In this document: positions 24,562 through 33,131 of the stretch, piece by piece | Numbering within the stretch: position 1 is the first letter of the stretch | Layout of the letters: every line of letters starts with the position of its first letter | Source of the DNA: JALOAD01 sp023228995 [NCBI: Candidatus Muiribacterium halophilum] | GTDB lineage: Bacteria; Muiribacteriota; Muiribacteriia; Muiribacteriales | Length of the DNA: 64,000 bases | Assembly (NCBI GenBank): GCA_023228995.1 | Contig: JALOAD010000011.1 | Span: 1 to 64,000 of the forward strand | Direction of reading: 5' to 3' | The notes under the pieces: model-generated | Seen by the model: the letters and a program-made list of their open reading frames with translations, nothing else | Told to the model about the DNA's origin: nothing | Database searches by the model: none | Position numbers and translations under genes: made by a program

Positions 24562-25127
24562 TTTCCAATTCCTTTATAATTATTAACCAAATAAACTATC
24601 TTTGAAGAATTTTCAATGCTTGAAACCCATTTTGCAGCTTCTACAACATCTTCACCAATAGCAAATATACCATGACCTTTTACAATAACTGCTTTTTTAC
24701 CAACAAGCATATCAGGAATTTTTTCAGCAACTTCTTCTGAAGCTACGCTGTTTTTAACCGTTAAAACTTCTACACCATCTGGGAAATAAAACATTCCTTC
24801 ACCGTCAATTGGTTTAACATTTTGAAGAAAATAAGAAAGTGCTACAGAATAAGGAGCATGAGCATGAACAATTGCTTTAGCATTAGTTGCTTTATATATT
24901 GCTCTATGTACGGGGAGTTCGCATGAAGCTCTACCTGATTCGTCTGAAAAAATCGGAAGACATATAATATTTTCTTCTTTTAAAAATCCAAGTTTTGAAC
25001 CTGTACTTGTAATTACAATATTATCTTCTTTTCGAGAACTTATATTACCTGAATGGAAATTATTAAGTCCTGCTAAAAAAAGTTCATGTCCAACAGTGAC
25101 AAATTCTTTATAAAAATCTATAAACAT
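24558..25127 (-). CDS. class II aldolase family protein
   Basis: The 189 aa show the zinc-binding motif of class II aldolases, HAHAPYSVAL (His at about 93 and 95), a third His in VKGHGIFAIG (about 154) and the catalytic Glu in CELPVH (about 72). NNFHSGNIS and ITSTGSKLG contribute to the phosphate site. It lies 5 bases downstream of mtnA. Family members include fuculose-phosphate aldolase, MTRu-1-P dehydratase (MtnB) and the 5-deoxyribulose/MTRu-1-phosphate aldolases of the DHAP shunt. The pairing with an MtnA isomerase makes the last group the best guess. That is inference from context, because sequence alone does not separate them. Confidence 0.85.
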   Translation of the reverse strand: MFIDFYKEFVTVGHELFLAGLNNFHSGNISSRKEDNIVITSTGSKLGFLKEENIICLPIFSDESGRASCELPVHRAIYKATNAKAIVHAHAPYSVALSYFLQNVKPIDGEGMFYFPDGVEVLTVKNSVASEEVAEKIPDMLVGKKAVIVKGHGIFAIGEDVVEAAKWVSSIENSSKIVYLVNNYKGIGK

Positions 25128-25132
25128 ATTAT

Positions 25133-26164
25133 TTACCTCATTTTAAAAAGTTTTTTTATATTTTCAGTATATGGTGCTTTTATTATTCCTTCTTCGGTTA
25201 TTATACCGGTTATCAATTCTGCTGGAGTAACATCAAAAGAAGGATTTAAAATATTACATTCTTCAAAAGTTATATTTTTACCTCCAATACTTCTAACTTC
25301 TTCAGGCTCTCTAAATTCAATTGGAATTTCTTTTCCAGTATGAATAGAAGTATCAAATGTACTTTTAGGTGCAGCAATGTAAAATGGTATTTTATGGAAA
25401 GCAGCAAGTATAGCAACTCCATAAGTTCCAATCTTATTTGCGCTATCTCCGTTTAGAGCAATTCTATCTGCACCAGTGACCACCATATCAATTTCATTTC
25501 TTCCCATAAAAAAAGCAGCCATATTATCACATATCATAGTATAAGGAATTTTTTCCTCATGCATTTCCCATGCAGTAAGTCTTGAACCTTGCAAATAAGG
25601 TCTTGTCTCATCAACAAAAACTTTAATATTTTTATGTTTTTTCCATGCACTTCTAATTACCCCGAGTGCTGTTCCATATCCGCCTGTGGCTAATGCTCCG
25701 GCATTACAATGTGTTAAAATACTCATACCACTTTTCGTGATTTCAACTCCATGTTTTCCTATATTTTCATTTATAGAAATATCTTCTTTAAGCATATCAA
25801 CTGCATAATCCCATAATTTTTGTGAAATATCATTTATGCTATTGTTTTTAATCTTTTTATAATAATCTATTGCCTTATCAATTGCCCACATTAGATTTAC
25901 CGCTGTTGGGCGAGCTTTTTTGATGTTTTGGCATTTATCAAAAAATTCTTTTTCACAATTACTTTCTATCCATGCAAAATATGCTCCAAATATAGCTGTT
26001 ATACCTATAGCAGGAGCTCCTCTAACTATCATAGTCCTAATGGAATCTGAACAATCTTGACTACTTTTACATAAAAAAAATTCCAGTTTTACTGGTAATA
26101 TTCTCTGATCTATTAATTTAAGAGTTTTACTATTATTATCAGGCTGTATCGCTTTTACTTTCAT
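25133..26164 (-). CDS. mtnA: S-methyl-5-thioribose-1-phosphate isomerase family
   Basis: MtnA converts methylthioribose-1-phosphate to the ribulose form, and close homologs act on 5-deoxyribose-1-phosphate. The 343 aa from the ATG at 26164 (AAAGGA site) contain the RGAPAIGITAIFGAY block, the catalytic Cys in LTHCNAGALATGGYGTALG (about 158) and the catalytic Asp in VTGADRIALNGDSANKIGTY (about 240). It overlaps divIVA by 26 bases. A kinase for the pathway is not in the window. The neighbouring class II aldolase suggests use in carbon salvage rather than a full methionine cycle. Confidence 0.92.
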   Translation of the reverse strand: MKVKAIQPDNNSKTLKLIDQRILPVKLEFFLCKSSQDCSDSIRTMIVRGAPAIGITAIFGAYFAWIESNCEKEFFDKCQNIKKARPTAVNLMWAIDKAIDYYKKIKNNSINDISQKLWDYAVDMLKEDISINENIGKHGVEITKSGMSILTHCNAGALATGGYGTALGVIRSAWKKHKNIKVFVDETRPYLQGSRLTAWEMHEEKIPYTMICDNMAAFFMGRNEIDMVVTGADRIALNGDSANKIGTYGVAILAAFHKIPFYIAAPKSTFDTSIHTGKEIPIEFREPEEVRSIGGKNITFEECNILNPSFDVTPAELITGIITEEGIIKAPYTENIKKLFKMR

Positions 26165-26660
26165 CTTTTTTCCTTTCAAGCAATGGCTTTTTATTTTTTA
26201 CTATTTTTCTATCATCTTCTTCTCTAAGATCAAGTGATTCAATATATGATTCAAGAAGTGATCTTAAATCAAGTCTTATCATTTTTTTCTTTTGTTTTAA
26301 AATTTTAATATGTTTGAGAAGTTCTTTTGCTTCATCTTTTGCTGATTCTACAATTTTTTCAGCATTTAATTCAGCTTCCTTAATAATTATTTGTGCTTCT
26401 CTTTCTGCATTGTTTCTGAGTTCACCACCAGCTTTTTGTGCTGAAAGCAAAGCTTGTTTAAGGGATTTTTCCATTTCCTTAAATTCTTTAACCTGTTCTT
26501 CAAACTTTACATTATCAGTTTTAAGACTTTTGAATTCAGTATAAATACGATTGTATTCATCAGCAATAGTATGCATGAATTCATCAACTTCTTCAGGTGA
26601 ATATCCTCTAAAACCTTTAGAAAACACTCTTTTCCTTATATCAAGCGGTGTAATTCTCAT
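26139..26660 (-). CDS. divIVA: cell-division initiation protein DivIVA
   Basis: DivIVA marks curved membranes and organises division and polar growth. The N-terminal lipid-binding domain is diagnostic: RITPLDIRKRVFSKGFRGYS, then PEEVDEFMHTIADEY (residues 2-37). A long coiled coil continues to about residue 140. The tail is short and charged. At 173 aa it is typical. It follows sepF and yggT in the same order as in many Firmicutes (yggS/ylmE-sepF-yggT-divIVA). The ribosome site is a strong GAGGGGGTTTC just before ATG. Confidence 0.95.
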   Translation of the reverse strand: MRITPLDIRKRVFSKGFRGYSPEEVDEFMHTIADEYNRIYTEFKSLKTDNVKFEEQVKEFKEMEKSLKQALLSAQKAGGELRNNAEREAQIIIKEAELNAEKIVESAKDEAKELLKHIKILKQKKKMIRLDLRSLLESYIESLDLREEDDRKIVKNKKPLLERKKDESKSDTA

Positions 26661-26679
26661 GAAACCCCCTCAAATATCA

Positions 26680-26964
26680 TTATAAAAGGATAATTATTAT
26701 TTTTATAACAATTCTTTCAACAAATCCCAATGCAATAAATGCAAAAATAGGCGACAGATCAAGTCCCATTCCTCCAAGCGGAATAATAACCCTGAACGGC
26801 TTAATTATAACATCTGTAACAGAGTATATAAAATCACAAAATGAATTTGAATGTTTATCCAAATTAATCCATGACATTATAATCCTCAATATAATCATTA
26901 TTTCATAAGCTTGAAATATAAGCCTAATTATATTGATTATTTCATATTTACCACTTAATATCAT
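26680..26964 (-). CDS. yggT: YggT/YlmG family membrane protein
   Basis: The protein has 94 aa with two spans. The family blocks IRLIFQAYEIMIILRIIMSW (about 12-31) and DVIIKPFRVIIPLGGMGLDLSPIFA surround a short polar loop. YggT/YlmG proteins are linked to division-site or envelope organisation in cyanobacteria, plastids and streptococci. A molecular activity is not established. It starts in an ATGA overlap with sepF and ends 20 bases before divIVA. Confidence 0.92.
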   Translation of the reverse strand: MILSGKYEIINIIRLIFQAYEIMIILRIIMSWINLDKHSNSFCDFIYSVTDVIIKPFRVIIPLGGMGLDLSPIFAFIALGFVERIVIKIIIILL

Positions 26965-27350
26965 GCTTCTCTAGCATCCAAAAGATTTTCTTGTTGTTTC
27001 TTTTCTTCAACAATTGTAATATTATAAGGTGTGAAAAGAAAAATATCATCTGCTATTTTCTGCATATTTCCATTTAATGCAAATGTTGTCCCACAGACAA
27101 AATCAATAATTCTCTTAGCTTCATCTTTGATTACATTTTTAAGATTTAACAAAATACCTTTTCTTTGTCTTAAAAACGCAGTGATTTTTTTTGCATCTTC
27201 AAAAGATTCGACATTGACTATCATAATCTCTGTCTGATTTCTTGAATTTAAATCAACAACCTTTGGACTTTCATAATCTGTTTCAGAGTAATTTTCTTCA
27301 TACTCTTCAATACCTACGAGGTTTAAAAATTTTCTCCATAAGCCCTTCAT
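26961..27350 (-). CDS. sepF: cell-division protein SepF
   Basis: SepF ties FtsZ filaments to the membrane and shapes the septum. The 129 aa comprise an N-terminal amphipathic helix (KGLWRKFLNLVGI, residues 2-14), an acidic linker and the core domain. The core includes SFEDAKKITAFLRQRKGILLNL and the LEKNVIKDEAKRIIDFV-like block, ending with GTTFALNG and IFLFTPYNITI. Length and order are normal. It follows yggS by 18 bases. Confidence 0.94.
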   Translation of the reverse strand: MKGLWRKFLNLVGIEEYEENYSETDYESPKVVDLNSRNQTEIMIVNVESFEDAKKITAFLRQRKGILLNLKNVIKDEAKRIIDFVCGTTFALNGNMQKIADDIFLFTPYNITIVEEKKQQENLLDAREA

Positions 27351-27368
27351 AAGTGTTTCCCCCTTGCT

Positions 27369-28034
27369 TTAATTAAATATAAGACTACCTATCCTTACAA
27401 TGCTTGAACCTTCTTTTATTGCTAACTCATAATCATCTGTCATACCCATAGACAATTCTAATGGATTTAATCGACAGTTTTTTAAATTTTTATTAATTTT
27501 TTCTTTTAATAACCTTAATTTCATAAAACATTTAGCCTTATCTTCTGCATTTCCTTTAAGTGGAGATATTGTCATAAGTCCTGTTATATTTAGCTTTTCA
27601 AGTTTCATATTATCTAGTTTATAAAAAAAAGACTCAACTTCATCAGGGTAAATTCCTGATTTTGAGTCTTCATTTGAAAGATTTATCTGTACAAGTCCAT
27701 TTATAGTTCTATCAAATCTTTTTTCAATCTCTTCTACTAATCTTATACTATCTATTGAATGGATTAATTCAAGATTGTTTATTTTTGCTAGATATTTTAC
27801 TTTATTTGTCTGAATATGCCCTATCATATGCCATAATATATCTTGCGGATATTCTTCAGCTCGTTGAATAAGCTGATTTACATAACTTTCTCCGAAATTT
27901 CTTTCTCCACATTCATATGCTTCCATAATTTTTTCAGTTGTTGCATACTTAGTTACTGTAACAAGTGTTATTTTGCTTTCAGAAACTTCTGATATACTTT
28001 TTTTTATTTCAGAAATATTATTTTTAATTGACAT
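27369..28034 (-). CDS. yggS: PLP homeostasis protein (YggS/PROSC/YlmE family)
   Basis: This is a single-domain type III fold PLP-binding protein that buffers pyridoxal phosphate. It is not a racemase in most tested cases. The PLP lysine is in ITLVTVTKYATTEKI (about 25-39), followed by GERNFGESYVNQ, WHMIGHIQTNKVKYL, the GLMTISPLKG block and SMGMTDDYELAIKEGSSIVRIG at the C-terminus. The length of 221 aa is usual. It begins only 8 bases after the 36-aa small gene upstream, so both are expected on one transcript. Confidence 0.93.
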   Translation of the reverse strand: MSIKNNISEIKKSISEVSESKITLVTVTKYATTEKIMEAYECGERNFGESYVNQLIQRAEEYPQDILWHMIGHIQTNKVKYLAKINNLELIHSIDSIRLVEEIEKRFDRTINGLVQINLSNEDSKSGIYPDEVESFFYKLDNMKLEKLNITGLMTISPLKGNAEDKAKCFMKLRLLKEKINKNLKNCRLNPLELSMGMTDDYELAIKEGSSIVRIGSLIFN

Positions 28035-28042
28035 TTTATTAA

Positions 28043-28153
28043 TTAATAAAAAAGAGTATCTCTTTCATTTCTGCCTTTAACTTCAATTATTTCACCTATG
28101 CTTACTGTAAAATCTCTGTTTGTAACTTCAGTTTTCACATTTCTCTTTTTCAT
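28043..28153 (-). CDS. 36-aa conserved-looking small protein heading the division operon
   Basis: An ATG at 28153 is preceded by a strong ribosome site (GGGAGGG, 5-base spacing). The peptide is Lys/Arg-rich at the start (KKRNVKTEVTNRDF), then TVSIGEIIEVKGRNERD, ending TLFY. The alternation looks like a small beta-hairpin. The ORF ends 8 bases before the yggS start, which is tighter than chance would give. No family is recognised. It is below common gene-calling limits, so it would often be missed. Confidence 0.6.
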   Translation of the reverse strand: MKKRNVKTEVTNRDFTVSIGEIIEVKGRNERDTLFY

Positions 28154-28471
28154 AAACCCTCCCGGATAACATTTCTATATAAATATTTATCGGTAACAGG
28201 TTCACAAATCTTTAATGTAAGTAAATTTAGGATTATGCAATAACCCTTTAATCCGATTTTGCCTTGGCATGTTATGCCTTTGGCAAGATGTTTGCTTTCA
28301 GAATAGATGTTTGCCTTGTCATATCATGACTTCGGCAAAGATTTTGAGCTTTGCTCGAGTTTCAAACCTAGTTTTACTTGTAAAACTAAATCGTGAGCAT
28401 AGCGAACCATATTGTCAGACTAATACTATCAGTCTCTCACAATATCGTGCATTTATGCACTAACCCTTTTG
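28154..28471. other. 318-base gap with an array of six hairpins
   Basis: Between a HEAT-protein gene and the division operon (both minus strand) six perfect or near-perfect inverted repeats stand one after another. They are TTGCC-GGCAT/ATGCC-GGCAA (28259-28286), TTTGCC-TCAT/ATGA-GGCAAA (28310-28339), GAGC/GCTC (28346-28356), TAGTTTTAC/GTAAAACTA (28369-28388), ATATTGT-AGACT/AGTCT-ACAATAT (28409-28445) and GTGCAT/ATGCAC (28447-28460). ACCCTTTAA and TAACCCTTTT words near 28242 and 28461 recall the octamer array. I see no protein gene here. Confidence 0.6.
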
Positions 28472-30061
28472 CTACTTTCGCATTTTTAGTATCTCCAATG
28501 CTGATTCTGCTAATTCTTGATTAGATGAATTTGAATGTGTTTTTGCAAATTTCAACGCACTTTCTATAAAATATGAATTTGTAATTACTGATTGATATAT
28601 AGTCTTTTTTATATCATCATCACCGGATTTCAACAAATCAAGTATTACATCCTGAGAAACTAATGTATTTAATATACATAATCTTTTTACAGCAAGTCTT
28701 ATTATATCAAAAGATTTATTACTATATATTACTTCTTTTAAAAAAAGTACATCTTTCTCATTTGACAAAAATATCTTACAATAATAACTCCAATACGATA
28801 TATCTTTATTTTCAGAAAAAATAAATTCATCAACATATAAAAGAGCATCTTCTCCATAATCAATTATACAATTTGCCGCAAATTTTCTAACAATCCAGTT
28901 CTTATCTTTTAAATTTTTAAAAAAAAGTGGTACAAATGTTTCATCTTTTAATGATGAAAAAAATCTTAACATTTCAATTTTAGTATATTTGTCAAAACTA
29001 TCAAATTCTTCTATTATCTTCTCTATAATACAACTTTCTTTGCTAATACCTTTAGTTTTTAAAATATTAATTTTAATTTCATAATCTTCCGCTTCTATAT
29101 AAAGTTTTTCAAGCGTTTTTTCAGGAATTTTTGAAGCGATTTTACTATTTCTTATAATAAAAGCTTTTATATCGGAATTTTCAATATTTAATATATTATC
29201 TATAATTTCATTAATATCATCTTTCACCATACAAATAAAGAAATAAGCCAAAGTAATATCATCACATCCTAGCGCTTTTATTTCATTAAAACATATTTTA
29301 TGTGAATATTTATTAAACACCATTAAAAGAGAAAGAATTCCATATTCTTCTTTTTTTAATGATTCAAAAAGTTCGTTTTTTTCAACTGATGCTGAAAGAA
29401 AATAAATAATATCAGATTTTTCTTCAAGTCTTGTATTATTTGATATTTTCTTTAAAATATCTTTAAATATCATGTCTTCATTTTTTAAAATCTCAAATAT
29501 CTTTTCAAAATAATATATTACAAGACTTGTAAAATTAGTATTAAGAACAAAAGAATAATTAAGAAATTTATCTATATCACATATATCAATTAATGCATCT
29601 AATGCTGCCTTTATAAGAGGAGGATATTTACTCACAAGAGCAGATTCATATATATTTAAAAAATCTTTTCTTGGATAAAAAGAAGTAATTTCAACAATTC
29701 TGGTTTTTAACAAATCATTCTCTATAGAATAAATTTCATGTAAATTATCAGAAAACCATTCAAAATTTGAATTGATAATCTTTTTTACAACCTGAAAATA
29801 ATCTCTATCTGAAAGATTATTTATTAACTCCTCAATAAGTTTTTTACCATAATAATCAGGAGATAATCTTCCAAGTATTTCTCCACTCCAATATCTTTCA
29901 TCTATATTTCCATTTACAAGATTTTCTATAAGTGAATCTGTAATACTACTAACCCTGTTTATTATAAGTTCTAATGAAGATGAAATATTAAATGAAGCTT
30001 CTTTTCTTTCTCTCCAATCCTTGTCTGATAAATTACCTAACATTTCTTTTAATTCATTCAC
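28472..30061 (-). CDS. HEAT-repeat protein, divergent
   Basis: The GTG start at 30061 follows a GAGGTG site. The 529 aa are all-helical and Lys/Glu/Ile-rich. HEAT-like units are best seen at the N-terminus (LSDKDWRERKEASFNISSS), near residue 390 (LKDKNWIVRKFAANCIIDYG) and at the end (ANSSNQELAESALEIL-type, last 25 residues). The middle is too divergent to count repeats by eye. Such solenoids bind other proteins, and no enzymatic motif is present. It diverges from the HEAT gene at 30217, with 155 bases between, and is probably an old paralog of it. Confidence 0.7.
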   Translation of the reverse strand: MNELKEMLGNLSDKDWRERKEASFNISSSLELIINRVSSITDSLIENLVNGNIDERYWSGEILGRLSPDYYGKKLIEELINNLSDRDYFQVVKKIINSNFEWFSDNLHEIYSIENDLLKTRIVEITSFYPRKDFLNIYESALVSKYPPLIKAALDALIDICDIDKFLNYSFVLNTNFTSLVIYYFEKIFEILKNEDMIFKDILKKISNNTRLEEKSDIIYFLSASVEKNELFESLKKEEYGILSLLMVFNKYSHKICFNEIKALGCDDITLAYFFICMVKDDINEIIDNILNIENSDIKAFIIRNSKIASKIPEKTLEKLYIEAEDYEIKINILKTKGISKESCIIEKIIEEFDSFDKYTKIEMLRFFSSLKDETFVPLFFKNLKDKNWIVRKFAANCIIDYGEDALLYVDEFIFSENKDISYWSYYCKIFLSNEKDVLFLKEVIYSNKSFDIIRLAVKRLCILNTLVSQDVILDLLKSGDDDIKKTIYQSVITNSYFIESALKFAKTHSNSSNQELAESALEILKMRK

Positions 30062-30216
30062 TCGCTTTACACCTCATATTATAATTTTACTCTATAAATT
30101 TAATAATACAGTTGTGACAATTAAAATACAATTTAACCCTTTTAAAAATTGAACCTGTGAACCGGTATTTTACACTTATTATAGACCTATAATTTCATTT
30201 ATGGTAATTTTAAATT

Positions 30217-32220
30217 ATGAAAGATAATTATGAGATTATTGAAAATCTTATTGAACTTTATGAACACCCTGATATTAATATCAAATTATATATAATTGAC
30301 GAAATAATAAAAGGTGATTTTTCAATTGATGAAAAAGATAGATTTCTTGAAACTGCACTTAAATCAAAAAATACACCTCCAAATGAAAAAACAAGAATAC
30401 AGTATAAAATTTTAAATTCAATATTTGATAATCGTGAAGAACTTTCACCTGATATATTAAAAGCATTATTAGGTCTTTTATGCATTTCTAAAAATATAAA
30501 AATAGTTGATAATATAATCAACAAAACTCTAACATTTCCAGAAAAACAAACTATTGAAGTAATTCAGGATATTTTAACTCATTATATTCCTGAACTTCAT
30601 AAAACTTTATTTTTTATATTAGCTAATATGAAATCTAATAAATCATTTGAAATTATTCTTGACCTTTTTATTAAAAGTGAAGAACCAATCGATATAAATT
30701 TTTTTAAAGATATAATTGAAAAAAAATTAGCTCATTTAGCTGAAAACAATCCTGAAAATGCTAATGAAGCTTCTGAAATGATTTTTAAAAATCTAATAAA
30801 TTTAAAATCTAATCAATCTAAGTATTTTTTAATAAAAGAAGCTTTGATATTAACTCCTGATTCAATTGAAAATTTTTTATCTTTTTATAAAGAAACAGTT
30901 TACAAAGAAGATCTTCTTATTTTTCTTTCAAAATTTTCAGAAAAGATATTTAAGAGTTTTTCTAAAAAATTAAAAACATGTTCGGTTCATAATCGTGAAA
31001 AGATTTTTAGATTCACACTTGAGATTTTTACAAAAATTAGTCCAGAAAAAATTTATGAACTTATACTTTCATTTCACAGTTGTATTAAAGATATCAAAGA
31101 AATTACAACTGTTATAAAAGATTTTCAAAATGTTGATATTGTTTTTAAAATGCTTAATAATCCTGATTCTGAAATAATTATGATTGGTCTTGAACTTGCC
31201 AAAAACACCCATAACCCAAAAATCCTTTCTGTAACTAAAAAACTTTTGAAAAATCCTGATGAAAACATTAGAAAAGAAGCAGTAAATGTCCTTTCATTTT
31301 ATTCATCAAGTGAACTTATTGGAATATATAGAGAATTATTATCAGATCCATCAACTCTTGTTCAGGATACTGTACTTAAAAAACTTGCTGCGTCAAAAGA
31401 TGAAAAGATTACTGCATTGCTTCTTGGAGAATTAAACAATGAAAACTTAAGAAGCAGAATAATTAATATTCTTGGAGAAAAAAACCTTGATTATTATTTT
31501 TCTCAATTTAATCAACTTAATGAGGATACACGAGAAAAAATGGCAAAAGCTCTTATAAAAACTTCTGACAAAACTCTTGAACTTGCTTTGAGATTATGTG
31601 AATCAACCGAAGTTGATGATAGATTTGTTGGAGTGAAAACTTTATCCTATATTTTGCCTGAAAAACAAGAGATAATTTTAGCACAATTTAAAAAAATGAC
31701 AGATGATCCAGATTCTTTTATAAGATCAACAATTTCCGGTTCATTAAAAGATATTAATTCAAACATGGCAACAGTTATTTTGCTAACACTTCTTAAAGAT
31801 CCTAATAAAAGAGTTCGTGCAAACTGTATTGAAGCTTTTGAAAACACTACAAATCGTGATGGTGTAATAAAAGTCCTTAGAACATTTCTCACAGATGTCA
31901 ACAATCGTATTAGAGGAAATGCTATAATGATGTTATATAAATTAGGCGATACAAGTGTTGAAAAAGATATTAAAATATTATTAGAAGATAATGATAAATG
32001 GATGAATGTAACTGGAATTTTTATTATAGGTGAACTTGCTTTAGAAAAATTTGGATATGAACTTGTAAGTCTTATTAATTCAACTGATATTGATATTAAA
32101 AAAAATGTAATTAAAGCTATAATTAAGATTAATTCTCCAAAATTTAAAACTTATATTAAAAGACTCGTAAATGATCCTGACAGTGAAATAAGAAGTCTTG
32201 TTTTAAATTACCTAAAATAA
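30217..32220 (+). CDS. HEAT-repeat protein
   Basis: This is a 667-aa alpha-solenoid without signal peptide or membrane spans. Repeats are clearest in the C-terminal half: NPDENIRKEAVNVLSFYS, SDPSTLVQDTVLKKLAASKD, DPDSFIRSTISGSLKDI, DPNKRVRANCIEAFENT, DVNNRIRGNAIMMLYKLGD and DPDSEIRSLVLNYLK, each D-x-x-x-x-(I/V)-R. The RVRAN...DVNNR.R.NA order is shared with the protein at 34811, so the two are paralogs. The ATG has no clear ribosome site. The 3' end overlaps the end of the opposing gene by 9 bases. Function is probably protein-protein scaffolding, with the partner unknown. Confidence 0.8.
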   Translation: MKDNYEIIENLIELYEHPDINIKLYIIDEIIKGDFSIDEKDRFLETALKSKNTPPNEKTRIQYKILNSIFDNREELSPDILKALLGLLCISKNIKIVDNIINKTLTFPEKQTIEVIQDILTHYIPELHKTLFFILANMKSNKSFEIILDLFIKSEEPIDINFFKDIIEKKLAHLAENNPENANEASEMIFKNLINLKSNQSKYFLIKEALILTPDSIENFLSFYKETVYKEDLLIFLSKFSEKIFKSFSKKLKTCSVHNREKIFRFTLEIFTKISPEKIYELILSFHSCIKDIKEITTVIKDFQNVDIVFKMLNNPDSEIIMIGLELAKNTHNPKILSVTKKLLKNPDENIRKEAVNVLSFYSSSELIGIYRELLSDPSTLVQDTVLKKLAASKDEKITALLLGELNNENLRSRIINILGEKNLDYYFSQFNQLNEDTREKMAKALIKTSDKTLELALRLCESTEVDDRFVGVKTLSYILPEKQEIILAQFKKMTDDPDSFIRSTISGSLKDINSNMATVILLTLLKDPNKRVRANCIEAFENTTNRDGVIKVLRTFLTDVNNRIRGNAIMMLYKLGDTSVEKDIKILLEDNDKWMNVTGIFIIGELALEKFGYELVSLINSTDIDIKKNVIKAIIKINSPKFKTYIKRLVNDPDSEIRSLVLNYLK

Positions 32221-33120
32221 ATATTTTTCAAAAGAAAAAGCTCTTTTATAAAACTCTGCTAATTTATTTTTTTTGTTTATTTTAATTTTTTTACTTTGAA
32301 TTTTTTCAATATCATCAATACTTTTTAATAAATTAACTTCATGGTCAATTTCTTTGCAAAAATTTAAAACTTTATCATCATACGGTATAACAAATATATT
32401 TTTTACACCAAAATAATAACTTAATATCACACCATGCAATGGAATTGCATAAATTGTTTTATATTCAGCCATTTTAGCTTCAATCTCATGTAATTTCATA
32501 TTATATAATTTTATTATATTTCTATTAACATAATTTTTAGCAAAAAACTCATAATCATAAGGTTCCATTGCAAGAATATCAATATCTTGATTTAAATTAT
32601 AGTTTTTTATATATCTTGATTTAGGAATATATGCAGTTTTTTTTCCATTATTTAAACGATTTTTATTATTATTTACAAAAAAAGTATCTGCTCCCAATAC
32701 TTTATTATTATAAAATTCAATAAATTCAAAATCAGATTTAGTTCTACATGAAATAAAATCACAAAGTAATATTGCTTTTTTAAATAAAAAATAATTGAAT
32801 TTTCCTTTTATAGGACCAAAACCATTATTTATAAGATAAATCTTTTTTCTTAATAATTTACATAAAAAAATAAATATAATATAAAAATACAGACTTTTTG
32901 ATGAACTTTTATTCTGTAAAATATTTCCACCCGGAAATACAATTGGATTTTTATTAAGTAAATTCAAAAATGAAAATCTTTTGACACTTGAAGATGAATT
33001 TGAAGCAGAAAAAACAATTGATTCTGGATATAAATTCAAAAAAGAGTTTAAAATCAACTCATCACCTAAATTTTTATAACCAAAATAACCGTATAATAAA
33101 AATTCTGATTTTTTTTTCAA
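32212..33120 (-). CDS. polysaccharide pyruvyl transferase family protein (CsaB-like)
   Basis: The N-terminus YGYFGYKNLGDELILNSFL and the FPGGNILQNKSS block (about residue 62) are hallmarks of the PF04230 family. INNGFGPIKG and the late IPLHGVILSYYFGVKNIFVI with YDDKVLNF agree. CsaB-type members put ketal pyruvate on cell-wall polymers, which anchors S-layer proteins. Others modify exopolysaccharide. At 302 aa it is slightly short. The start is TTG at 33120 with an AAAAGG site. It is the third gene of a tight three-gene unit with two unknown genes upstream. Confidence 0.8.
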   Translation of the reverse strand: MKKKSEFLLYGYFGYKNLGDELILNSFLNLYPESIVFSASNSSSSVKRFSFLNLLNKNPIVFPGGNILQNKSSSKSLYFYIIFIFLCKLLRKKIYLINNGFGPIKGKFNYFLFKKAILLCDFISCRTKSDFEFIEFYNNKVLGADTFFVNNNKNRLNNGKKTAYIPKSRYIKNYNLNQDIDILAMEPYDYEFFAKNYVNRNIIKLYNMKLHEIEAKMAEYKTIYAIPLHGVILSYYFGVKNIFVIPYDDKVLNFCKEIDHEVNLLKSIDDIEKIQSKKIKINKKNKLAEFYKRAFSFEKYLF

Positions 33121-33131
33121 TACAAAACCTT

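Noticed and set aside
28269-28463. 64-aa open frame over the hairpin array
   Set aside because: It is composed of the inverted repeats themselves, with no ribosome site and no protein-like pattern.
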